From: an uncultured Gammaproteobacteria bacterium
GTDB lineage: Bacteria; Pseudomonadota; Gammaproteobacteria; Steroidobacterales; Foliamicaceae
Assembly (NCBI GenBank): GCA_951828235.1
Contig: OX639965.1
Span: 3,050,443-3,114,442, forward strand
Direction: 5' to 3'
Length of the DNA: 64,000 bases
Of this stretch, positions 36,928-45,991 are shown one piece after another; within the stretch, counting starts at the first letter, position 1, and every line of letters begins with the position of its first letter. The notes under the pieces were generated by a model. The model saw nothing but the letters and a program-made list of their open reading frames with translations, was not told where the DNA came from and ran no database searches. A program made the translations under genes and the position numbers.

Positions 36928-38072
36928 AGCGAAAGTCCCATCGTTTCCTCGGTGACCACCGGCTTCCGGGCCAGTTCGTCGGGGTCCTGCTGCATCAGGC
37001 GCTTACCGCCGGACAGGGACGCCTGGTGGATAACGTTCACACGCCCGCGGCGGGCGTTCTCATAACGTCGCAGGGCGTCGTCGGCGTCATCGAATTCGAT
37101 CAGCGCGCGGCACAAGATCACCGCGTCCTCGATCGCGGTCGCCGCTCCCTGGCCCAACCAGGGCAGCATGGGGTGGGCGGCATCGCCGAGCACGGTAGCC
37201 CGCCCCCTCACCCAGCGAGGCAAAGGCTGACGCGAAAAAAGCCCCCACTTGTGGCACTGCTCGCCGGAGAAAGCGCGCAGAACGACGCGCGCATCATCGT
37301 GAAAGTCGGCAAAGACATCGCGCACGGTGCTGATGTAACCGGTCTGCGACCAGCCTTCGGCGGTCCAGCCATCGACCCGCGAAAAAGCCACGAAATTCTG
37401 CAGCGCTCCCTGGCGCACGGGATAGCGAACGAACATGCGTCCCGGCGCCACGAAGACCATGGAGCCGGGGCGTGACTGCTCGGCGCCCAGTTCGTCGCGG
37501 GTTACCAGCCCCCGCCAGGCCACGAAGCCGGAGAATTCCGGTTCCGGTTCGGAAAACACCTCGCGGCGTACGGTGGACTTGAGTCCGTCGGCGCCTACCA
37601 GCAAATCGGCGCCCGCCTGCGAACCGTCGGCAAAACCCAGCACATATGTGCCCGCCGCATCATCCGAAACGGCCGTCAGTTCCTTGTCCAGAACCAGGGC
37701 ATCCGGCTGCAGCGAGGCCAGCCCGTCGCGCAGAAGATCATGCAGGTCGGCGCGATGGGCCTGCAGGTACGGCGCGCCCAATTGCTCGCGGGTCCTTTTG
37801 CGGATGAAGTTCACCAGCACCCTGCCGTTTGCGTAGTGGCGCGTGACCTGGGTCGGCGGCTCGTCGGCCAGCGCCTCCAGGCGCTCGCCCAGGCCCAGGT
37901 ATCGAAGCCCCTTTACGGCGTTCGGCGAAAGCGAAACCCCCGCGCCGATCTCCTTGAGCTGCGGCGCCTGCTCGTACACGCGAAGGTTTCTGCCGGCCCG
38001 GGCCAAACCCAGCGCAAGCGCCAGCCCGCCGATTCCGGCGCCGACAATCGCAATCTCGTCCGCGGCAGGCAA
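36900..38072 (-). CDS. FAD-dependent monooxygenase (salicylate hydroxylase-like)
   Basis: A 390-residue class A flavoprotein hydroxylase. The dinucleotide-binding motif IAIVGAGIGGLALALGLA opens the protein, the DG motif is VGADGLKSTVRR, and the second FAD motif is VLGDAAHPMLPWLGQGA. It uses NAD(P)H and O2 to hydroxylate an aromatic or related ring. It is the last gene of the operon PhyH - small protein - methyltransferase - FAD oxidase - this gene, and follows the oxidase with no gap. Substrate unknown. Confidence 0.9.
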   Translation of the reverse strand: MPAADEIAIVGAGIGGLALALGLARAGRNLRVYEQAPQLKEIGAGVSLSPNAVKGLRYLGLGERLEALADEPPTQVTRHYANGRVLVNFIRKRTREQLGAPYLQAHRADLHDLLRDGLASLQPDALVLDKELTAVSDDAAGTYVLGFADGSQAGADLLVGADGLKSTVRREVFSEPEPEFSGFVAWRGLVTRDELGAEQSRPGSMVFVAPGRMFVRYPVRQGALQNFVAFSRVDGWTAEGWSQTGYISTVRDVFADFHDDARVVLRAFSGEQCHKWGLFSRQPLPRWVRGRATVLGDAAHPMLPWLGQGAATAIEDAVILCRALIEFDDADDALRRYENARRGRVNVIHQASLSGGKRLMQQDPDELARKPVVTEETMGLSLYDPATEAL

Positions 38073-39656
38073 CTAGATGCCGAGGGCGCCGGGATTGATC
38101 AGCCCCTTGGGGTCGACCTGCCGCTTTACGGTTCGCAATAGCTCCAGGGCGCCGGGATCCCGGTCCCTCGCGTACGGGTACGCGCGGCCGATCTGCAGAT
38201 GCGCAGCGCCGTGGCGGTACATCAGCTCGATCAGATCCACGCGCATCCGCTCCACCAGCTCCCGGCCCCCGGGGTTCGCCTGGCCTTCGCTGACAACTCC
38301 CTGCACCTCATCGGGCAGGTAGCGGCGATGGAAGGCCAGCCACTCGTCGTCCCAGTAAATCACGACCTCCCAGAGAAACGCGGCCTTGCCGCTGACGCTG
38401 TACACCACGTATGCGTCCACCTGCTTCTCCTCGCACTCCTCGCGCATGTCCTCCAGGTATTGCAGGTATTCCTCGTGCAGGCCCACCGCGCGCGAAAACG
38501 GCACGATCGCGTGCAGCGGCAGCAGCCGCCGGCCGGAGTGCCCCACGATCATCGGGTCCGGAAACGGCGCCGCACGCGCATACTCGGCCATGGTGTTGGC
38601 CACTTCCACGCCCCGGCCGCCGACCGCCCTGCGTATCCGCCGAAGAATCATGCGCAGTTCGCCGGCATCCGCTCCCTCGGCGAGGAAGTGCACCAGGTAT
38701 TTCGCGGTGTTCAGAAACCGGCGCCCGCCCAGCGCCACCCGCAGCCCCGTGCGCAGGGCCTGGACCGGCCCGGACGCGCCGCGCATGATGGCCAGAAGCT
38801 TGCCGGCGTCCTGTTTCAACGCCGCGCGCCCCGCGGCCAGGCGCATCAGCGCCGTTTCCGCGCCGAACACCTCCGTTACCAGGCCGAAGCGTGAAACGGC
38901 CTCGATCGCCCCGACCAGTTCCGTAAACTCGTCAAAGGCAAAACTCAATCCTTCGCCGGCGCCCGGCCGCGGCTCCAGCCGCAGCGTCACGGCCGTCTTG
39001 ACGCCAAGCGCGCCCGCGTCCGCGCAAAAGAGCCCGGTCAGGTCCGGGCCGTACTCGCGAAGAAAGGCGCTGTGCTCCGGCTGACCGCCGGTACCGGTTA
39101 TGACCAGGCTTCCGTCGGCCTGCACGACCTCAAGGCCCAGTGCGGCGTTCACCGAAGGCCCGTGGCGCCCGGAACCGAAGGTTACCGCCCCCTGCGCCAT
39201 GGCGCCGCCCACGGTAGCCAGGCGGCCGGACATCGGCCCCCAGAAGACCGACCGCAGGCCGTATTCCGAAAGCACCTCATCCAGGACGGCCCAGGTGCAG
39301 CCGGCCTCCACCGTGGCGTACAGGTCGCGCGCGTTGATCTCACGCACGGCGGTCAGCCGCGAAGTATCCAGAATGATCGACTGCTTGCGGTCGGGAAGGT
39401 AGGCGTCCGTGTACGACATGCCCCCGCCGCGAACGAAAGTCGCCGTGTTGTGCCGCATGCACGCCCTGAGGACAGCCTGCACTTCGCTCGTGGAGCCGGG
39501 GCTTACGACAGCCAGCGGCAGTTCGCCGCTGCGGTAAACGTCCTGCGAGGCGACTTCCCTCGCATCGGTGGACGTTGTGGTGTGGTCCAGCCCGACCGCT
39601 TCGATCAGCGCGTCGATCAGCGCCGCGTTTTCAGCGGCCGGACCATTGCCGCCCAT
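38073..39656 (-). CDS. FAD-linked oxidase (VAO/GlcD family)
   Basis: A 527-residue FAD-binding oxidase. The PP-type FAD domain shows LAVVSPGSTSEVQAVLRACMRH, TFVRGGGMSYTDAYLP, VEAGCTWAVLDEVL and the GRLATVGGAMAQGAVTFGSGRHG loop; the C-terminal HGAAHLQIGRAYPYARDRDP and VDPKGLINPGALGI are typical of VAO/GlcD enzymes. It probably oxidises an alcohol or hydroxy acid. It starts 3 bases after the methyltransferase stop and abuts the monooxygenase start, so it is cotranslated with module C. Confidence 0.9.
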   Translation of the reverse strand: MGGNGPAAENAALIDALIEAVGLDHTTTSTDAREVASQDVYRSGELPLAVVSPGSTSEVQAVLRACMRHNTATFVRGGGMSYTDAYLPDRKQSIILDTSRLTAVREINARDLYATVEAGCTWAVLDEVLSEYGLRSVFWGPMSGRLATVGGAMAQGAVTFGSGRHGPSVNAALGLEVVQADGSLVITGTGGQPEHSAFLREYGPDLTGLFCADAGALGVKTAVTLRLEPRPGAGEGLSFAFDEFTELVGAIEAVSRFGLVTEVFGAETALMRLAAGRAALKQDAGKLLAIMRGASGPVQALRTGLRVALGGRRFLNTAKYLVHFLAEGADAGELRMILRRIRRAVGGRGVEVANTMAEYARAAPFPDPMIVGHSGRRLLPLHAIVPFSRAVGLHEEYLQYLEDMREECEEKQVDAYVVYSVSGKAAFLWEVVIYWDDEWLAFHRRYLPDEVQGVVSEGQANPGGRELVERMRVDLIELMYRHGAAHLQIGRAYPYARDRDPGALELLRTVKRQVDPKGLINPGALGI

Positions 39657-39659
39657 GGT

Positions 39660-40724
39660 TCAGAGGGGTTTTACGGCGAACGTGTTGTAAAGAAACGAGT
39701 CCGAGGAACCCTTTTCGACATCCTCAAAGCCGGCTTTCGCGAGAAGTCCGGTGAAATCGGCTGCACCGAACGCCGGCGAAAAAGGCTCGCAGTTGTATTG
39801 CGCATCGTACGCGGCCCACATCCGGTTCGGCGGGGGAAGGCGGTCGGCATTGGGCGCGTCGATCACCGTAAAGGTACCGCCCGGGCGCAGCACGCGGAAC
39901 GCTTCGCGAACGATCGGCTCGAAAGTGTGCTTCGGAACTTCATGAAAAAGGATGTAGGCGAATACCGTGTCGAACGTCCCGTCGGAGAACTCCAGATCCT
40001 CCGCCAGGCCCTGGTGGAAATGCACATCCACGTTCATGTCGGTCGCGCGCATGTGTGCATAGCGCAGCATAGGCAGCGCCACGTCCAGGCCGCGGACTTC
40101 GGCATCGGGATGCCGCTCCTTGAGAGCCGTGGTGCACTGCCCGATAGAGCAGCCCAGATCGAGGACCCGGCGCACTTGCCCGTCGGCCGGCAGCTTCATG
40201 ACGTCCGCGCAGGAATCGTGGATCTCATCGAAGTCGTTGTCGCCCTGGTAGAAGACCCGCGTGCCGTGATAGAAGACATAGCCCGCCAGGTTGTCGCCGC
40301 AATAGCCGCCGGGCTGCAGGTGAATGTCCTGGCAGGCGGACTCCGGCGCCACGAAATCCGGATCGTAGTGCAAGCGGCCCCGATTGCGCTCTTCCGCCTC
40401 CGTCAGCTGCCCCTCCCAGTACTCGCGGTCTGCGGCGTAGGAATCCTGCAGCTTTTGCCAGGCCAGCTGCTGCTGGCTGCGCATGAGCCGCTTCCATCCC
40501 TGCACCGCCGGGATCTGATCGACTTGAGGCGCGAGCTGGGCAAATTCATCTCGCGTGATGGCCGGCGGCAAACCGGCCGCCGCGGCAATGCTGCTGACGT
40601 CCCCGGCAATCCGGGGGAACCACGACCGAATCGCGAAGTTGCGAACCTCGGTCATGTATTCCATGTGGCTGGCGTCCTCCCTTCTCGGAGGCTCGGGGTG
40701 CTTGCCTGCATTTCGCTGTTCCAT
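39660..40724 (-). CDS. Class I SAM-dependent methyltransferase with long N-terminal extension (module C)
   Basis: A 354-residue paralogue of the proteins at 397-1479 and 33887-34948, the most divergent of the three. Motif I is LDLGCSIG (188-195), D214 follows strand 2 in GLDVA, and HEVP (261-264) and LRPGG match the others. The N-terminal ~180 residues are helical, with LQPGGYCGD in place of PGGWDG. It lies in an operon with PhyH and the small partner upstream and two FAD enzymes downstream. A role in a tailoring pathway for a small molecule is an inference. Confidence 0.87.
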   Translation of the reverse strand: MEQRNAGKHPEPPRREDASHMEYMTEVRNFAIRSWFPRIAGDVSSIAAAAGLPPAITRDEFAQLAPQVDQIPAVQGWKRLMRSQQQLAWQKLQDSYAADREYWEGQLTEAEERNRGRLHYDPDFVAPESACQDIHLQPGGYCGDNLAGYVFYHGTRVFYQGDNDFDEIHDSCADVMKLPADGQVRRVLDLGCSIGQCTTALKERHPDAEVRGLDVALPMLRYAHMRATDMNVDVHFHQGLAEDLEFSDGTFDTVFAYILFHEVPKHTFEPIVREAFRVLRPGGTFTVIDAPNADRLPPPNRMWAAYDAQYNCEPFSPAFGAADFTGLLAKAGFEDVEKGSSDSFLYNTFAVKPL

Positions 40725-40766
40725 ATTGGTTTTCCTGATCGGTTGAGCGGACCGGGAGCCCGCAGA

Positions 40767-41099
40767 TTATGTTGCCGCAGTCCCTGATTCGGACTGCATG
40801 GTGCGGAGCGGATCCAGCAGGCGGTTCACCAGGGCCGACAGTTCCTGCTTCCTCTCCTCGGTATCCGCCTCCGAGTGGTTCTCGATTTCTTCCGGCGCCA
40901 CGATCCCTTTTGAATGAAGCAAACTCTCCAGGGCCCTGCGCCGATCCCGCTCGATCCACAACTCCCCGCCAAGCACAATGACCGCCTCAAACAGGCGATC
41001 CATCAGCGGATGGGGAAGAAAGTGCGGCTCCTCGCCCGGGCCCGGCAAGCCGATGCTTTCCACCTGCGCCCGGGACAGTTCATCGTGTTTGGTATTCAT
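40767..41099 (-). CDS. Small helical partner protein of the methyltransferase (module C)
   Basis: A 110-residue protein with the pattern GGELWIERDRRRALESLLHSKGI, then EEIENHSEADTEERKQELSALVNRLLDPL, like the partners at 1496-1792 and 34945-35235. Here it lies before, not after, the methyltransferase gene (42-base gap) and 35 bases after PhyH. The C-terminal tail (about 15 residues, Ser/Thr/Glu) is unique. The first half of the pattern loosely recalls short helical elements of nitrile hydratase-type proteins, but no metal or active-site residues are visible. Function unknown. Confidence 0.7.
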   Translation of the reverse strand: MNTKHDELSRAQVESIGLPGPGEEPHFLPHPLMDRLFEAVIVLGGELWIERDRRRALESLLHSKGIVAPEEIENHSEADTEERKQELSALVNRLLDPLRTMQSESGTAAT

Positions 41100-41134
41100 G
41101 CTTCGCCTCCCCGGACTTGCCCGTGCATGTTCCG

Positions 41135-42064
41135 TCAGCCCGCCTTTTGCGCTTCCATCGCGCGCTTGAACGCTTCGTATTCGTTGATGTCGGTGCGCCG
41201 CTCACGGCTCCAACTGGTGGCGAAGCCGGTAGGGAAATCGGCATCGCCGTCCCGGTAGCCGTCCTGCGACCAAAGGACCGGGAAAAGCGGTCCTCCCGGC
41301 GGCTCCCCCTCGATCATTTCATCGAAGCTGACGCCGGCCAGGTTTACGCAGTCCGGTCTCGGATGCCAGCGGATATCGTCCCCGAAGACCCGTATCGACA
41401 GTGCGATCCGCCAGTCGTCCGCATTATTGCCGTGCGAATAATGCAGCGTCCATGGATGCACAATCAGGATGTCGCCGGGGTCCATCGCCCATTTCAGGAA
41501 GCGGTTGGCGGGATCGGCGCGGAGTTTGTCCTCATCCGGATGGGGCTCCCGGTCGGCCGGCCTCTGCATCTGCCGGGCGTTGGGCGAGAACAGCCAGTAG
41601 CGCACGTCCTGGCTCTGCGAACCCGCAATGCACTCCAGCGAATTCTCTTCGGCGATCGGCGTCAGCGGCACCCATATCGAGGGCACCATCTTGCCGACCG
41701 TGGGCCAGCCCATCCGGTCGCAGTGCCATATGGTTTTCTTGCTGGAGCGCGGAGGCTTGACGAAGAACTCGTCAAAGAAAAAGCGCACCATGCCCGACCT
41801 CATCACCCGGGCGGCCGCCTCGGCCACCGGCGACTCGAACACGAACTTCCGGAATTCCGGCACCTTGCGCGACATGTAGCGGCCCGGGTAGGTGGGCAAG
41901 AGGCCGAAATCCTCGTTGTCTATGGCAATCCGCCTGGCGGCCGGAATCAGCGAATCGATCCAGCGCCGCCCCACTATGCTCCGCAGGCAAACGACGCCGT
42001 CGCGCTCGTAGGTCTCCATTTCTTCGGTGGTAATGGGGCGGCACGGTTCGGGCAATGTGGTCAT
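41135..42064 (-). CDS. Phytanoyl-CoA dioxygenase (PhyH) family oxygenase
   Basis: A 309-residue Fe(II)/2-oxoglutarate dioxygenase. The metal facial triad is His114 and Asp116 in IWHCDRMGW with a distal His in HPWTLHYSHGN (H208 or H211), and Arg219 (DDWRIALS) can bind 2-oxoglutarate. It is first in the module C operon. It hydroxylates an unknown substrate, perhaps the molecule later methylated and oxidised by the downstream enzymes. PhyH proteins are enlarged families in many marine symbionts, which fits but does not prove such a habitat. Confidence 0.9.
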   Translation of the reverse strand: MTTLPEPCRPITTEEMETYERDGVVCLRSIVGRRWIDSLIPAARRIAIDNEDFGLLPTYPGRYMSRKVPEFRKFVFESPVAEAAARVMRSGMVRFFFDEFFVKPPRSSKKTIWHCDRMGWPTVGKMVPSIWVPLTPIAEENSLECIAGSQSQDVRYWLFSPNARQMQRPADREPHPDEDKLRADPANRFLKWAMDPGDILIVHPWTLHYSHGNNADDWRIALSIRVFGDDIRWHPRPDCVNLAGVSFDEMIEGEPPGGPLFPVLWSQDGYRDGDADFPTGFATSWSRERRTDINEYEAFKRAMEAQKAG

Positions 42065-42162
42065 GGTCAGTCAGGCCGTCGCAGCGGTTATCCGGCAAAT
42101 GTACACGAGACCTGTCCCAAACCGCCAATAGAAAACGCGTTGCCCTGCCATAAATGCGATGA

Positions 42163-43710
42163 ATGGCGACTTTACGGTGTCAGCCGCGCTGCATAGAATC
42201 AGCAATCCTTGTCAGGAGGGGCATCGCCATAGAAACGTCAACCCACACGAGCGGGCGGCTGAACCGGCCGCAGGCTCATTTCATCAACGGCGAACGGGTG
42301 GCCAGCGGGCCATTGCGCGCCGTACTGGACCCGGGGACCGGGAACACAATCTCTCAATTGCACCTTGGCGGACAGGAAGAGGTCGACGCCGCGGTAGCGG
42401 CCGCACGCGCGGCGCTGCCGGCCTGGTCCGCGCTGGCGCCGGACGAGCGCGCCAGGCTAATGCTCAGGTTCGCGGAGCTGATGGAAGGCAACGCGGAGCA
42501 GATTTCCGAGCTTTCGGTCCTGGACGGCGGATTGCCGCGCATGATCGCGGAAGGCGCTTCACCGTTTGCATCCCTTTTTCTGCGCTATTACGCGGGATGG
42601 ACCAGCAAGATTACCGGCAAGACCATGCCGTCCGCGGCCCTGGGCAAGTCACCCAGGGACCTGCTCGCCTACACGCTAAGGGAACCGATCGGCGTGGTGG
42701 GCGCGATTACGCCCTGGAATTACCCGTTCGGAATGGAAATGCTCAAGATCGCTCCGGTACTGGCGTCCGGCTGCACGCTGGTGCTGAAACCGGCCGAAGA
42801 CGCTCCCGTAGCGGGGTTGCTGATGGCCGAGCTGGCCCACGAGGCTGGCTTCCCGGAAGGTGTGTTCAACGTCGTCAACGGGCTGGGTGAAGAAGCCGGC
42901 GCCGCGCTGTCCGCGCACGATGACGTCGACAAGATCGCCTTCACCGGTTCGACCGAGGTCGGGCGGATCATCGTCAAGGCCGCCGCGGGCAACCTGAAAA
43001 AGGTCTCGCTCGAACTGGGAGGGAAGTCCCCGGTGTTCGTTTTCCCGGATGCGGACCTGGCGGCCGCCGTCCCCGGAGTGGCCATGGCCGGATTTCTGCT
43101 GTCGGGCCAGAACTGCGTTTGCGGCAGCCGCCTGTTCGTCCATGAGAAGATCGCCGACGACCTGGCGGCGGGAATCGCCGCGTTCGCAGGCAACATGCAG
43201 ATCGGTCCGGGCACGGACCCGGCCAACATGATCGGGCCGCTGATTTCGGAACGTCAGTGCGAGCGGGTCGAGGGAATGATTGCCCGCGCCGAGAAGGAAG
43301 GCGCGCGGCGAGTCTCCGGCGGCAATCGCGTGCACCGCGACGGCTGGTTCATCGAGCCGACGCTGTTTGCGGAGTGCGGGCCGGACATGCAGATTGTCCG
43401 CGAGGAAGTCTTCGGCCCGGTAATCTCGATGCAGACTTTTTCCGACGACGAGGATTTCGAGTCGCTGGCGGCCCGCGGGAATGACACGACCTACGGGCTG
43501 TCCGGCAGCGTCTGGACGCGGGACCTGGAGACCGCGATGCGCATGACCCGGCTGATCGATGCCGGCCAGGTGGGGGTCAACTGCCATGCGGCCATGGATC
43601 CGACGATGCCGTTCGGGGGCAACAAGCAGTCCGGCTGGGGGCGCGAGTTCGGCGAGGCGGCGCTGGATCTCTACACGAAGACCAAGGCGGTAACGCTGTC
43701 CTGGTCGTAA
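42163..43710 (+). CDS. NAD(P)-dependent aldehyde dehydrogenase
   Basis: A 515-residue ALDH-superfamily enzyme. Key residues: Asn in TPWNYPFGM, Glu in SLELGGKSP and nucleophilic Cys in GQNCVCGSR, with FTGSTEVG for cofactor binding and EEVFGPV late in the chain. The open frame from ATG 42163 has an unlikely first ~22 residues (MATLRCQPRC...). A perfect AGGAGGG site at 42214-42220 lies 8 bases before an ATA codon at 42229, after which the sequence becomes family-like, so the true start may be this rare codon. Substrate unknown. Confidence 0.9.
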   Translation: MATLRCQPRCIESAILVRRGIAIETSTHTSGRLNRPQAHFINGERVASGPLRAVLDPGTGNTISQLHLGGQEEVDAAVAAARAALPAWSALAPDERARLMLRFAELMEGNAEQISELSVLDGGLPRMIAEGASPFASLFLRYYAGWTSKITGKTMPSAALGKSPRDLLAYTLREPIGVVGAITPWNYPFGMEMLKIAPVLASGCTLVLKPAEDAPVAGLLMAELAHEAGFPEGVFNVVNGLGEEAGAALSAHDDVDKIAFTGSTEVGRIIVKAAAGNLKKVSLELGGKSPVFVFPDADLAAAVPGVAMAGFLLSGQNCVCGSRLFVHEKIADDLAAGIAAFAGNMQIGPGTDPANMIGPLISERQCERVEGMIARAEKEGARRVSGGNRVHRDGWFIEPTLFAECGPDMQIVREEVFGPVISMQTFSDDEDFESLAARGNDTTYGLSGSVWTRDLETAMRMTRLIDAGQVGVNCHAAMDPTMPFGGNKQSGWGREFGEAALDLYTKTKAVTLSWS

Positions 43711-43724
43711 AGCGGCCCGGGAGA

Positions 43725-43742
43725 GAGGGCCTCCCGCCCTCC
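43725..43742. repeat. Dispersed palindromic repeat copy
   Basis: GAGGGC (43725-43730), 5 bases, GCCCTC (43736-43741): the same stem as at 58113-58129, and on the opposite strand the core reads GGAGGGCGGGAGGCC, one change from the copies at 6192-6206 and 58112-58126. It lies in the 88-base gap between the aldehyde dehydrogenase and hydrolase genes and could also act as a transcript-end hairpin. Confidence 0.55.
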
Positions 43743-43798
43743 AATGCCCACACGAGGCAAATTCTCCCACGCGGCAATAATCTGGCGGCAAAAACGGT

Positions 43799-44596
43799 AT
43801 GCCACTGATTTCCGTTGGGGCGGCGGAGCTTTTCGTCGAGGAGCAAGGCGAGGGGGAGGTCTTGCTGCTGGTGGCGGGTCTGGGCGGATCGGGGACGTTC
43901 TGGCGCAAGCAGGCGGCCTATTTTTCGCAGCGCTACCGGGTCATCACCTACGATCATCGCGGCGTGGGGCGCAGCCCCGAGACGTCGCTGCACAGCAGCG
44001 TCGGCGAAATGGCGGACGATGCGCTGGCGCTGATGGACGCGCTTGGTATCGATGCGGCGCACCTGGTCGGTCATTCCACCGGCGGGGCGATCGGGCAGCA
44101 CCTGGCGCTGCGGGCGCCGGACCGGATTCGGTCGCTGGTTCTCAGTTCAAGCTGGGCCGGGCCTACGCCGCTGTTCGTCGAACTGTTCCAGCTCCGGCGG
44201 AAAATCCTGCTGGACGCTGGCGCCGAGAGTTACCTGTTCTCGGGTACCCTGCTGGTCACACCGGCCTGGGCGATCGAGGACTCATACCCCGGGAGAGAGA
44301 AGATCGTCGCGGAGCGTCTCAAGGTGTTTCCGGGGGTCGAGGCGGAACTGGGGCGGCTGAATGCCGTCATGACGCACGACCTCAGAGAGGAAATCCACGG
44401 AATCCGCGTCCCGACCGGCGTCATTTCGGCAAAAGACGACGTCCTCACGCCCCCCGGCATGGCGCGGGAACTTGCCGAGCGGATTCCAGGTGCGCGCCGG
44501 GTGCTGCTGCCGGAAGGCGGGCACTTCTGCACGGTGACCGTGGCGGAACAGTACAACAGCGAACTGTCCCGCCTTTTGCGAGCGATCAACTCCTGA
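43799..44596 (+). CDS. Alpha/beta hydrolase (RutD-like)
   Basis: A 265-residue alpha/beta hydrolase. Nucleophile elbow LVGHSTGGAIGQ, acid in ISAKDDVLTP and His in PEGGHFCTV form the triad; LVAGLGGSGTFW gives the oxyanion region. The length and pattern resemble RutD of pyrimidine degradation, but no other rut gene is nearby, so a general esterase or lactonase role is equally possible. It lies 88 bases after the aldehyde dehydrogenase and ends 9 bases from a convergent MFS gene. Confidence 0.85.
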   Translation: MPLISVGAAELFVEEQGEGEVLLLVAGLGGSGTFWRKQAAYFSQRYRVITYDHRGVGRSPETSLHSSVGEMADDALALMDALGIDAAHLVGHSTGGAIGQHLALRAPDRIRSLVLSSSWAGPTPLFVELFQLRRKILLDAGAESYLFSGTLLVTPAWAIEDSYPGREKIVAERLKVFPGVEAELGRLNAVMTHDLREEIHGIRVPTGVISAKDDVLTPPGMARELAERIPGARRVLLPEGGHFCTVTVAEQYNSELSRLLRAINS

Positions 44597-44605
44597 AATA
44601 CGACA

Positions 44606-45991
44606 CTAGGCCGAAGCTTCGGCCAGCTGCGCGCGCAGCGGCCGCCAGCCGGCCAATGTAAACATGCTTCCGACGGCCAGGAGCAGCGGCACTGCGATCA
44701 TCAGCGACCATCCCACGGCGGCTTCATCGGCGAATACGCGGTCGGTGAACTGGGCGACCAGCCAGGGGCCGCCGGCCTGGCCCAGAATGTTCGCAACCAG
44801 CAGGTAAATCGCCACGAGCTGGGCGCGGAACTGCGGCGGCGAGACCATCGGAAGCGCCGCCACGCCGCCGCCGAAGGGCATGGCGCCGAACAGCACCGCC
44901 GGCGCCAGGCATGCGACCGCAACCATCGGATCGGACGCAAGAGGTATCGCAACGGCAAAAGGCATTGCCAGCAGCGCGCCGAAAGTGGAGGTCTTTAGAT
45001 TGGCGTCGCGATGGCCGCGGGCCTGCAGGGCGTCCGTCAGCCAACCGCCGCCGACCACGCCTATCGTGGCGCAGACCAGGAAAACAAAGCCCTGGGCGTA
45101 GCCGATGTCTCCTGCCGACCAGCCATGGGTGCGAATGAAAAACGCCGGGATCCAGGCCCCCAAAGCAAACTGCGCCGCGGCCAGGAACGAAATACCCACA
45201 TAAATCGACAGGAACAGGCGGCGGTTGTTGCCGATATATCGCATGGCCTCCAGAAAGCCGCGCCGGTATGCATTTGAGCTTTGCAGGCTGGCAGGCGCCT
45301 TGCGTCTGGGCGGCTCCCGCACCGACAGGAAAAACCACACGGCGGCCGGAATGCCCGGCAAGGCGCCGAGGATGAACACGGCCTGCCACAGGTGCAACGG
45401 TCCCAAAAACGGCAGCGAAATTCCGTCGGCGGCCTGCAGTGCGTTGACGATGTATCCGCCCACCATCAGGGCGATGCCCGAACCGAAGAAACTGGAGGCG
45501 GTAAAAACGCTGATCGGCCGGGCCAGCCGCCTGGGCTTGAACAAGTCGGCCAGCAGGGAGAAACCCGCGGGCGTAAGCACCGCCTCGCCGACGCCCACCA
45601 TCATCCGGGCGAAGAATAGCTGGGCATAGGTCTGCGCCAGACCACAGCAGATCGCAGCAACCGTCCAGGCGCAGATCCCGGCGGTAATCAGCAGGCGCCG
45701 GTTGGCGCTGTCCGCGATTCGCCCCAGCGGGATTGCAACCAGCGCGTAGAAGACCGCGAAGGCAAAACCCTGCAGGAGGCTGATCTGCGTGTCGCTGACC
45801 AGCAGGTCGGCCTTGATGTCCTCCACCAGCAGGTTGATGATCTGCCGGTCGATGAACGCCACGACGCCGCACACGCACAGCACGAAGACCACGTACCAGC
45901 CGTAGCCTTCACCGGAAAGGCCGCCCTGGCGCGCCCTCGTGGAGTTTCCATCTGTTTCGGCGCCGCGGCGCCCGTCAGGGCCGGCGTTCAT
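44606..45991 (-). CDS. MFS transporter (spinster-like)
   Basis: A 461-residue, 12-helix major facilitator. Helix 1 DRQIINLLVEDIKADLLVSDTQISLLQGFAF and the following GRIADSANRR match the spinster-homologue branch, as does RMMVGVGEAVLTPAGFSL. The charged N-terminal ~28 residues are cytosolic. Its ATG overlaps the stop of the upstream propionyl-CoA synthetase-like gene as ATGA, so the two proteins are made together and the carrier may import the acid that the ligase activates. That link is an inference. Confidence 0.88.
   Translation of the reverse strand: MNAGPDGRRGAETDGNSTRARQGGLSGEGYGWYVVFVLCVCGVVAFIDRQIINLLVEDIKADLLVSDTQISLLQGFAFAVFYALVAIPLGRIADSANRRLLITAGICAWTVAAICCGLAQTYAQLFFARMMVGVGEAVLTPAGFSLLADLFKPRRLARPISVFTASSFFGSGIALMVGGYIVNALQAADGISLPFLGPLHLWQAVFILGALPGIPAAVWFFLSVREPPRRKAPASLQSSNAYRRGFLEAMRYIGNNRRLFLSIYVGISFLAAAQFALGAWIPAFFIRTHGWSAGDIGYAQGFVFLVCATIGVVGGGWLTDALQARGHRDANLKTSTFGALLAMPFAVAIPLASDPMVAVACLAPAVLFGAMPFGGGVAALPMVSPPQFRAQLVAIYLLVANILGQAGGPWLVAQFTDRVFADEAAVGWSLMIAVPLLLAVGSMFTLAGWRPLRAQLAEASA

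Noticed and set aside
43725..43742. Intrinsic terminator after the aldehyde dehydrogenase gene
   Set aside because: The hairpin has no following T-run, and its core matches the dispersed repeat, so it is listed as a repeat.
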